Source of the DNA: an uncultured Bacilli bacterium
GTDB lineage: Bacteria; Bacillota_I; Bacilli_A; RF39; UBA660
DNA length: 8,753 bases
Reading direction: 5' to 3'
NCBI GenBank assembly: GCA_944332505.1
Contig: CALVKC010000044.1
Location: 1-8,753, forward strand
Shown one piece after another: positions 1 through 4,663 of the stretch. A program made the position numbers and the translations under genes. How positions within the stretch are numbered: the stretch's first letter is position 1; every line of letters starts with the position of its first letter. The notes beneath the pieces are model-generated. The model ran no database searches. It worked only from the letters and a program-made list of their open reading frames with translations, and was not told the origin of the DNA.

Positions 1-51
1 CTCCAGATCAAGATCACAGTCTGCCGCGTTTGACCACTTCGCTATCTCCCC
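1..51 (-). tRNA. partial tRNA-Tyr-like gene, 5' half, cut by window edge
   Basis: Read on the minus strand from 51, the sequence gives acceptor GGGGAGA, then TA, a three-pair D stem GCG...CGC around AAGTGGTCAAA, then G, the anticodon 5' stem GCAGA and loop CTGT. This matches the 5' half of bacterial tRNA-Tyr (anticodon GUA) closely. After U35, at position 16, the expected A-x-A and the 3' stem TCTGC do not follow. The sequence instead continues GATCTTGATCTGGAG to the window edge. No other reading gives a 7-base loop closed by a 5-bp stem: taking GTG as a His anticodon leaves GCAGA opposite CTTGA. The abrupt divergence directly after a U in the anticodon loop is what a group I intron 5' splice site would look like, and the neighbouring tRNA-Thr has exactly such an intron. 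A degenerate gene is the alternative. It lies 5 nt downstream of the tRNA-Thr CCA end and is co-transcribed with it. Confidence 0.55.
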
Positions 52-96
52 AAAAATGGTGCCGACAGAGAGAGTCGAACTCCCAACCTACTGATT

Positions 97-722
97 CATA
101 CTACTATAGTTTTCACTACCATTTTCATGTTTGTAGTCTGGACTTTCTCTTAACCATATCAATAAATGATTTAGGTTCATCGTATAAAGTCTCTACACTC
201 GGTCTTTCAACCTAGCTCGGGATTGTCATATTAACTGTAAATTTTCCTATTCTTTCGTCCCTTTCCAATATTAGCACCTTTATAAGTTGATGTTAATGAA
301 TGACAGTTAGGACATAATATTAGTAAATTAGATTCATCATTGTTCAAATAGTTACCATCGATATGTTCTATTTCTAAAGGAAGCATACCTGTATAAGGAT
401 TTCTCTCTCCCCAACCACATTTACTACATTTATAATTATATTTATTTAATAAATATCGTCTAATGTGATTTGAAATTTGATACTGTCCACGCAATCCGTT
501 ATGTAAGCCCATTTTCCATTTATAAATAAAATTTTTGTATTCATATTCTTTTTGGCAATGGTTATTACAGTAATGCTTATTACGATTTAATGGTTTACCA
601 CAATTTTTACAATACATAAATCTCCATACAGTCAACTTAGAGTTCCCCGAATTAGCGATGTCCACCTTTAATGTTTCCAATAAAGGGTGCAAGATAGTTC
701 AAGCGACTTTCGTCTCTATCCC
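97..722 (-). ncRNA. group I self-splicing intron (IC3-like) in tRNA-Thr, with HNH ORF in P5
   Basis: The 5' exon ends in U (723) and the intron ends in G (97), as group I splicing requires. Helices found by eye: P2 CACC(C)TTTA/TAAAGGTG with a GAAA tetraloop (664-689); P3 CATCG (656-660)/CGATG (178-182); P4 TTCGGG (646-651)/CCCGAG (216-221); P5 GTTGACTGTA (627-636)/TACAGTTAAT (230-239); P6 GGTT-GAAA-GACC (201-212); P7 GACTTT (186-191)/AAAGTC (141-146); P8 AACC...GGTT with inner ATCA/TGAT; P9 ACTAC/GTAGT with inner CAT-GAAA-ATG. The stretches CAATCCCGAGC, GTAGAGACTTTA and GAGAAAGTCC correspond to the conserved Q, R and S core elements of bacterial tRNA introns. Without the 387-nt P5 loop the ribozyme is about 239 nt, close to the roughly 250-nt tRNA-Leu intron of cyanobacteria. 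P1 is less clear: exon GACTTGT can pair with GAAAGTC (704-710) including the expected terminal U-G, but with a G-A mismatch. Subgroup IC3 is an inference. Confidence 0.9.
231..617 (-). CDS. intron-encoded HNH homing endonuclease
   Basis: This 128-aa protein has an N-terminal zinc-ribbon-like segment (C3xxC6, C17, C21) and a C-terminal HNH nuclease domain: C64xxC67, then E82-I-E-H85-I-D-G-N as the first catalytic histidine region, N97, and C102PNC105H106 closing the treble-clef zinc site. HNH enzymes of this type nick or cut intronless alleles and drive intron homing. The ATG at 617 is preferred: GGAG lies 4 nt upstream, and the only longer in-frame start is a TTG at 692 whose frame would run through the P2, P3 and P4 ribozyme helices. 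The gene lies wholly inside the P5 loop, except that its TAA stop (231-233) is part of the P5 3' strand. It has no obvious promoter of its own, so it is presumably translated from the unspliced tRNA precursor. Target-site specificity cannot be read from the sequence. It may be active; no truncation is seen. Confidence 0.88.
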   Translation of the reverse strand: MYCKNCGKPLNRNKHYCNNHCQKEYEYKNFIYKWKMGLHNGLRGQYQISNHIRRYLLNKYNYKCSKCGWGERNPYTGMLPLEIEHIDGNYLNNDESNLLILCPNCHSLTSTYKGANIGKGRKNRKIYS

Positions 723-766
723 ACAAGTCAGTTGCGCTGCCAGTTACGCTATGTCGGCATAAATTA

Positions 767-843
767 TGGTGGGCGCTATAGGACTCGAACCTATGACCCC
801 CTGCTTGTAAGGCAGGTGCTCTAACCAACTGAGCTAAGCGCCC
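767..843 (-). tRNA. tRNA-Val(UAC)
   Basis: This is a complete cloverleaf on the minus strand. Acceptor GGGCGCT pairs with AGCGCCC, the D arm contains GCTCAGTTGGTTAGAGC, and the anticodon stem CCTGC/GCAGG closes the loop CTTACAA, giving anticodon TAC (Val). The T arm is ATAGG-TTCGAGT-CCTAT, the discriminator is A, and CCA is encoded at 767-769. No intron is present. It is the first gene of the cluster, its 5' end about 17 nt downstream of the predicted transcription start. Confidence 0.96.
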
Positions 844-866
844 ATAATCTCTTGATGACATTTCAA

Positions 867-895
867 ATTATATCAAATCATCAGAGTTTTTGCAA
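867..895 (-). promoter_or_regulatory. sigma-A-type promoter of the tRNA cluster
   Basis: The minus strand shows a -35 box TTGCAA (890-895), a 17-bp spacer and a perfect -10 TATAAT (867-872) preceded by an extended -10 TG (TGATATAAT). The predicted start is near 860, just before tRNA-Val. A-rich sequence precedes the -35 box. It probably drives Val, Thr (with intron and HNH ORF) and the Tyr-like gene as one transcript. Confidence 0.8.
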
Positions 896-922
896 TGCTT
901 TTTTTACATTTTTTGTTCTTTT

Positions 923-1339
923 TTAATAAATTAAGTTATTTTTTAAAGCATATGGTAGTAAATGGTCTTTAATAGATGCTGATATATTTAAATCATCACC
1001 TATTTTAAACCAATGATAATGTAATATTTCTTCATTAGTTGTAAGTTCTATATCTATTTTTTTATGACATATAAACATAGTCATCTCTATTATTTTATGT
1101 GGATCACTCGCAGCATGTTCTTTAAATGTAAATAGTTTTTCTAAATCATTTTCAGTTATAATAAAGCCATTATGTATTTCTTCACTTACTTCTCTTATTG
1201 CTGCTTGTAGTAAAGTTTCATTTTCTTCTACTCCCCCACCAATTAAGGTCCAAGAATTGGTTTTACTGCTTTTATGAGATTGAACTATTAATAACTTACC
1301 ATCTTCAATAAAGGCTATACCTACTACTTTTTGAATCAT
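923..1339 (-). CDS. Nudix hydrolase family protein
   Basis: This 138-aa single-domain Nudix protein has the typical N-terminal strand (VVGIAFIEDGKLLIVQ), the segment SWTLIGGGVEENET and the Nudix box G-x5-E-x7-REVSEEI. The metal-binding REVxEE core is intact. The Gly usually following REUxEEx is His here (REVSEEIHN), a small departure. Family members hydrolyse nucleoside diphosphates linked to another moiety (oxidised or sugar nucleotides, NADH, cap-like RNA ends); the substrate cannot be told from the sequence. Its ATG overlaps the stop of the upstream racemase-like gene by four bases (ATGA, 1336-1339), so the two are translationally coupled and probably function in one process. No convincing terminator follows before the tRNA promoter. 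Confidence 0.85.
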   Translation of the reverse strand: MIQKVVGIAFIEDGKLLIVQSHKSSKTNSWTLIGGGVEENETLLQAAIREVSEEIHNGFIITENDLEKLFTFKEHAASDPHKIIEMTMFICHKKIDIELTTNEEILHYHWFKIGDDLNISASIKDHLLPYALKNNLIY

Positions 1340-2475
1340 AATATATCTTCTTTCTTATATTCTTTATTTATATAAACCTTTGTTAAGTTTCTATTTAAAA
1401 CACTCATTAAATAATATCTATTTGTTTTTAATAGTGTTAAAAAATCATATATTTGTCTTTCTTCATTTATTATATATACTTTATCAAATATTTTTATATT
1501 TTTACCACTTACAATTATATAATCTATTTCATCAGCAATTATATCTCTTTTAAAACCATTAATACCTACATATTTTATTGCTTTAGTTATTCCATCTTTA
1601 TGCCCAATAGGTACTAATACAACATCTATATCATCTTTTGCTATGTAATTACGTCCTACTAATTCTCCCTTTTTTACTTTCCCTACTTGCATTACTTCAC
1701 TAGTTATTGAAAATATTAGTTTTAAATCTATGTTTGGAAATTCTAAATCACCATATTTTTTCTCTATGTTTTTTATCTTCCAATTGGTAAATATGCTTTC
1801 ATTTATGTTTTCTTCTATGCCAAATAAAGATAAATCAAATCTTATACCATTAATATAATCTAATTTTTTGTGATACATTAATGGTTCATTTAAATGGATT
1901 ATTAAATCTTTTTTTATATATTTATTTATTAGTGAATAAAAATTATTAACTTGATGATAATAATATTCATCTTCTATACCTATTGATGTTAAATCACTAT
2001 AAAATCCTTCTAATAAAAGATGTTTGTTATTATTTATTATTTCTATTATTTCTTTTAATTCTAATTGATCACTAATTCCTAATTTGTTTGATCCATTATC
2101 TATTAATATATGTATTTTTAAATCATCTTTAAGTTTTAATTCATTTATTTTCTTTAAATATTCTAAATTAGATATAGTTATTGCTATATTATTATTTATT
2201 GCATCATATATTTCTTCAATATCAACAAAATAATTAACAAGTATATTTATATCTTGATTATATTTTCTAATATCAAGTGCATCCTTTAGTGAACCTACAT
2301 ATATATAATTTATATTAGCTTTAACTAAAGTATTTACTATTTCTAATCCCATGCCATATGCATTGTCTTTTAAATTAGCAAATTTATATTCATAATCATT
2401 ATAATTATCTACTAATAATTTAGTATTATCATATAATCTTTTTAAATCTATTTCTAATAATGTTTTAAACTTCAT
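1336..2475 (-). CDS. divergent alanine-racemase-fold PLP protein
   Basis: This 379-aa protein has the size and two-domain layout of alanine racemase. An N-terminal TIM-barrel part begins LLEIDLKRLYDNTKLL and carries the PLP-lysine motif L-K36-D-N-A-Y40-G, and a C-terminal beta domain starts around residue 250. The PLP lysine, the following tyrosine and the arginine before the barrel end (IR212FDLSLFGI) are kept. Other usual positions differ by eye alignment: DTGMGRxG is DNGSNK131LG; the usual GYADG, which holds the second catalytic Tyr, is GH292KDG; the TH(F/L)A region is YSDLT; and the CMD motif is not recognisable. It may therefore be a non-racemising relative or an enzyme for another amino acid. 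AGAGG lies 6 nt before the ATG. It is the first gene of a two-gene operon with the Nudix hydrolase. Its A+T content is very high, like the neighbouring helicase and unlike pnp. Confidence 0.75.
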   Translation of the reverse strand: MKFKTLLEIDLKRLYDNTKLLVDNYNDYEYKFANLKDNAYGMGLEIVNTLVKANINYIYVGSLKDALDIRKYNQDINILVNYFVDIEEIYDAINNNIAITISNLEYLKKINELKLKDDLKIHILIDNGSNKLGISDQLELKEIIEIINNNKHLLLEGFYSDLTSIGIEDEYYYHQVNNFYSLINKYIKKDLIIHLNEPLMYHKKLDYINGIRFDLSLFGIEENINESIFTNWKIKNIEKKYGDLEFPNIDLKLIFSITSEVMQVGKVKKGELVGRNYIAKDDIDVVLVPIGHKDGITKAIKYVGINGFKRDIIADEIDYIIVSGKNIKIFDKVYIINEERQIYDFLTLLKTNRYYLMSVLNRNLTKVYINKEYKKEDIL

Positions 2476-2505
2476 TTTATACCTCTATTTTTATATCTCT
2501 TTAAT

Positions 2506-2534
2506 ATTATAACATGGATTTTTAATTATTTGAA
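2506..2534 (-). promoter_or_regulatory. promoter of the racemase-like/Nudix operon
   Basis: On the minus strand, -35 TTCAAA (2529-2534), a 17-bp spacer and -10 TATAAT (2506-2511) with an upstream TG (TGTTATAAT) make an extended -10 promoter. The predicted start is near 2499, leaving a leader of about 24 nt that includes the AGAGG site. It is back to back with the helicase promoter, with 8 bp between the two -35 boxes. Confidence 0.65.
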
Positions 2535-2542
2535 GAAACTAA

Positions 2543-2571
2543 TTGCGAACATTTCTTTTTTTGTTTATAAT
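2543..2571 (+). promoter_or_regulatory. promoter of the helicase gene (leaderless transcript predicted)
   Basis: On the plus strand, -35 TTGCGA (2543-2548), a 17-bp spacer and -10 TATAAT (2566-2571). Counting +1 seven bases after the -10 box puts the start at 2578-2579, which is the A of the ATG. There is no room for a ribosome binding site and none is seen. Confidence 0.65.
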
Positions 2572-2578
2572 ATAAATT

Positions 2579-3925
2579 ATGAATTTGGATAAATATCAAC
2601 TTGAGGCCGTTAAATCTTTAAATAATACTTTGCTTATTGCTGGAGCTGGGTGCGGTAAAACATTTACTATTGTTAAAAAAATAGAATTTTTAATAAATAA
2701 TAATATTTGTAAAGAAAATGAAATATTAGTTATTTCTTTTACTAATAAAAGTGTAAATGATTTAAAAGAAAAAATTAACTATAATATGGATATATTTACT
2801 TTTCATAAACTTGCTATGAATATCTTAAATTATTATAAAATTTCTTATAAAATTGTAAATGATGATTATTTAATGTTTGTTACTAATGAGTTTTTTCATA
2901 GTTTAAATGATCAAAATATGCAAATAGAAATACTTAATTATTTTAATGAATATAATTATCAACATTTTTTAAATAGTCGTAAATATCAAGAATTTATTAA
3001 ATTAATTATAACTATTCTTAAAATATATAAAACTAATAATTGTACTAAAAATGATTTAATAAAATGTTATAAAAAAGATATGTTTTTAAGTAAATATTTA
3101 TATATTATTAAAAGTGTTTATGATAATGAATTAATGTCTAGCAACTTAATGGATTTTGATGATTTAATTATTAATGCTACTAATATATTAAATAAATTTT
3201 ATAAATATAAATATATTATTGTTGATGAATTCCAAGATACTTCTAAAATAAGATTTAATTTGATTAATAAATTAAGAGTGTTAAATAATGCAAAAATTTT
3301 TGCAGTTGGTGATGATTATCAATCAATCTATCACTTCTCAGGATGTGATATAAATTTGTTTTTGGATTTTAAAAAATTAATTCCTAATTCTAAAGTCTTA
3401 TATTTAAAATATACTTATCGAAATAGTCAAGAATTAATAAATGTAGCAACTAATTTTATTACTAAAAATAAAAAACAATTAAAAAAAGATTTAATAAGTA
3501 GTAAAAGTATTAATAAACCTATTGAATTAATTTATTATATTAATCCTAAGAAATCTTTTAAAAAATTATATCAAAAAGTAAAAAGTATAAACGATGATGT
3601 TTTAGTCTTGGGAAGAAATAATTTTGATATTAATAAATATTGTGATTTTCCAGTTAATTACTTAACTGTTCATTCATCTAAAGGATTGGAAGCCCATAAT
3701 GTAATTATTATTAATATGGTTAATGATACTTATGGCTTTCCTAATAAAATTATAAATAATAAATTATTAGAAGAGCTCCATCCTAGTGATAAAAATATTA
3801 TGTATGCTGAAGAAAGAAGATTGTTCTATGTTGCTTTAACAAGAACTAAAAATAAAGTATATATCTTAGTTCCTTTAGTTAATAAATCATGTTTTATTAA
3901 AGAATTAAAAAAAATGATTAAATAA
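2579..3925 (+). CDS. compact UvrD/Rep-like superfamily 1 DNA helicase
   Basis: This 448-aa protein carries the full set of SF1A helicase motifs in order: Q motif LDKYQLEAV at the N terminus; Walker A AGAGCGKT (21-28); Ia VISFTNKSVNDLK (51-63); II IVDEFQDTS (214-222); III AVGDDYQSIYHFSG (242-255); IV YTYRNSQEL (278-286); V VHSSKGLEAHNVI (364-376); VI ERRLFYVALTRTK (412-424). The catalytic Asp-Glu of motif II and the arginines of motifs IV and VI are present, so ATP-driven 3'-5' translocation on DNA is expected. UvrD, Rep and PcrA are usually about 650-750 aa. The short gap between motifs IV and V (about 80 residues) suggests that the 2B domain is missing or minimal. The Q motif starts at residue 3, so the start is firm although no ribosome binding site precedes it. 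It is divergent from the racemase-like operon. It could serve repair or recombination; no partner gene is adjacent. Confidence 0.88.
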   Translation: MNLDKYQLEAVKSLNNTLLIAGAGCGKTFTIVKKIEFLINNNICKENEILVISFTNKSVNDLKEKINYNMDIFTFHKLAMNILNYYKISYKIVNDDYLMFVTNEFFHSLNDQNMQIEILNYFNEYNYQHFLNSRKYQEFIKLIITILKIYKTNNCTKNDLIKCYKKDMFLSKYLYIIKSVYDNELMSSNLMDFDDLIINATNILNKFYKYKYIIVDEFQDTSKIRFNLINKLRVLNNAKIFAVGDDYQSIYHFSGCDINLFLDFKKLIPNSKVLYLKYTYRNSQELINVATNFITKNKKQLKKDLISSKSINKPIELIYYINPKKSFKKLYQKVKSINDDVLVLGRNNFDINKYCDFPVNYLTVHSSKGLEAHNVIIINMVNDTYGFPNKIINNKLLEELHPSDKNIMYAEERRLFYVALTRTKNKVYILVPLVNKSCFIKELKKMIK

Positions 3926-3937
3926 ATCATCTTTTTT
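3907..3937. terminator. compact bidirectional terminator containing both stop codons
   Basis: Stem TGATT/AATCA (3915-3919 and 3925-3929) encloses the loop AAATA. On the plus strand it is followed by TCTTTTTT (3930-3937), and on the minus strand by eight T (3907-3914). The A and T runs can extend the stem. The helicase TAA (3923-3925) and the minus-strand TGA (3927-3929) both lie inside it. The stem itself is weak (5 bp, AT-rich). Confidence 0.6.
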
Positions 3938-4433
3938 GTAAACTAGTATCTCTAACAAATTCTTTACGTGCCATGTATCTTGGGGATTTTCTTAGATCTG
4001 CTGCTGTTAACCTTTCTTCTTCAATATAACCAAATTCTTTTTTTAAACTCTTGTCAATTACAAGCATTAATGATGTGTCAATTATATTATAATTGTCTTC
4101 TAACCATACATGGCCACCCTCTTTTTCAGCATTAAATGTGCCTTTAAGTAGTGGAAGTACTCCAGATACAATATCAACATCATCATAAGAATAACTTAAT
4201 ATTCTTGCCATCATAGCACAATTGCCACTATTATATCCTAAACGAAACATATCAATGAATTCTTTAGCATCAGGTACAATTGGAATAAAATTTTGGGATA
4301 TAATTTTTTGATATTCAGAGTCTCCAAAATAACGGACTTGATTAGTCTTTGTGTAGATGTCTATTAATTTTTTAAATTCTATATTATTGTTATATAACTC
4401 TTCATTAAGTTTAAATGCTAATCCATAATCCAT
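3927..4433 (-). CDS. hypothetical protein, possible transglutaminase-like Cys-His-Asp fold
   Basis: I do not recognise this 168-aa protein with certainty. It shows the spaced residues of a transglutaminase/papain-like triad: C72 in NSGNCAMMARILSYSY at the start of a helix, H108 in GGHVWLED on a strand, and D119 in NIIDTS on the next strand. That order and spacing fit small bacterial transglutaminase-like proteins, but the call rests on pattern alone. It has no signal peptide or membrane segment, and the C terminus is basic (RKEFVRDTSLQKR). It begins 2 nt after the stop of the DUF1653-like gene and is the last gene of the rpsO-pnp transcript, so it may be expressed with RNA-turnover genes, although a functional link is not shown. 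Its ribosome binding site is weak (GAAGAAGTGA), so coupling to the upstream gene is likely. Confidence 0.5.
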   Translation of the reverse strand: MDYGLAFKLNEELYNNNIEFKKLIDIYTKTNQVRYFGDSEYQKIISQNFIPIVPDAKEFIDMFRLGYNSGNCAMMARILSYSYDDVDIVSGVLPLLKGTFNAEKEGGHVWLEDNYNIIDTSLMLVIDKSLKKEFGYIEEERLTAADLRKSPRYMARKEFVRDTSLQKR

Positions 4434-4435
4434 AT

Positions 4436-4663
4436 TTATTTCACTTCTTCAAATCGATATTTTTGTTTTGCTTCAGGATATTTTTTCTTATCCACTAAAC
4501 TAATAAATTCATCGTAATCTCTTAACCATATTTCTTTTGTTTCAATGTTTTGATAAACTACTTTTAAAGATTCATCTTCACAATCTTTGGCTATAGCTAT
4601 TACATTGTAAATGTGTCCTTTAAAATGCTTATATAAACTATTTATTTTTACTTTTCTTTTCAT
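4436..4663 (-). CDS. DUF1653-family small protein
   Basis: This 75-aa protein matches the DUF1653 pattern: [20 protein letters not shown] near the N terminus (the family's Y-x-H-F-K-G core), then K-V-V-Y-Q-N in a second strand, W-L-R-D-Y-D-E-F (usually R-P-x-x-M-F), and an ending with [12 protein letters not shown]. The family is a small beta-rich domain of unknown function, common in Firmicutes and proteobacteria. The gene overlaps the last 26 bases of pnp in another frame, and its own ribosome binding site is poor, so translation is probably coupled to pnp. The basic first residues (MKRKVK) and the lysine-rich PNPase tail are encoded by the same bases in two frames. Confidence 0.78.
   Translation of the reverse strand: MKRKVKINSLYKHFKGHIYNVIAIAKDCEDESLKVVYQNIETKEIWLRDYDEFISLVDKKKYPEAKQKYRFEEVK

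Larger units (their letters stand above)
57..758 (-). tRNA. tRNA-Thr(UGU), interrupted by a group I intron (exons 723-758 and 57-96)
   Basis: The 36-nt 5' exon (758 down to 723) has acceptor GCCGACA, D arm GCGTAACTGGCAGCGC with G18G19, anticodon stem ACTGA and loop CTTGT. The 40-nt 3' exon (96 down to 57) starts AA and gives stem TCAGT, variable loop AGGTT, T arm GGGAGTTCGACTCTCTC, acceptor TGTCGGC, discriminator A and an encoded CCA. Joined, all four stems pair: GCCGACA/TGTCGGC, a 4-bp D stem with one T-G pair, ACTGA/TCAGT, and GGGAG/CTCTC. The anticodon loop is CTTGTAA, so the anticodon is UGU (Thr). The joined molecule matches ordinary Bacilli tRNA-Thr. The intron sits between positions 36 and 37, directly 3' of the anticodon, and must be removed for the tRNA to work. 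The gene is second in the cluster, 8 nt after tRNA-Val. Confidence 0.9.

Noticed and set aside
1..51. Reading the edge tRNA as tRNA-His (GTG within CTGTGAT)
   Set aside because: The stem would need GCAGA to pair with CTTGA, which fails, and the D arm and overall 5' half match Tyr.
30..215. Plus-strand open frame of 61 aa over the tRNA-Thr 3' exon and intron 3' end
   Set aside because: It is antisense to structured RNA, with no ribosome binding site and no recognisable protein.
618..692. N-terminal extension of the HNH protein from a TTG at 692
   Set aside because: It lacks a ribosome binding site and would read through P2, P3, P4 and P5 of the ribozyme, while the ATG at 617 has GGAG upstream and begins directly before the first Cys pair.
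57..758. Reading the split tRNA as Gln (TTG) or Pro (TGG) with other splice points
   Set aside because: These require the intron not to end in G or the exon not to end in U. Only U36/A37 joining gives both group I rules and a full tRNA-Thr consensus.
652..861. Minus-strand open frame of 69 aa across tRNA-Val and the tRNA-Thr 5' exon
   Set aside because: It translates the tRNA-Val gene; the GRLAQLVRAPALQAGGHRFE-type peptide is a well-known spurious product of tRNA sequence.
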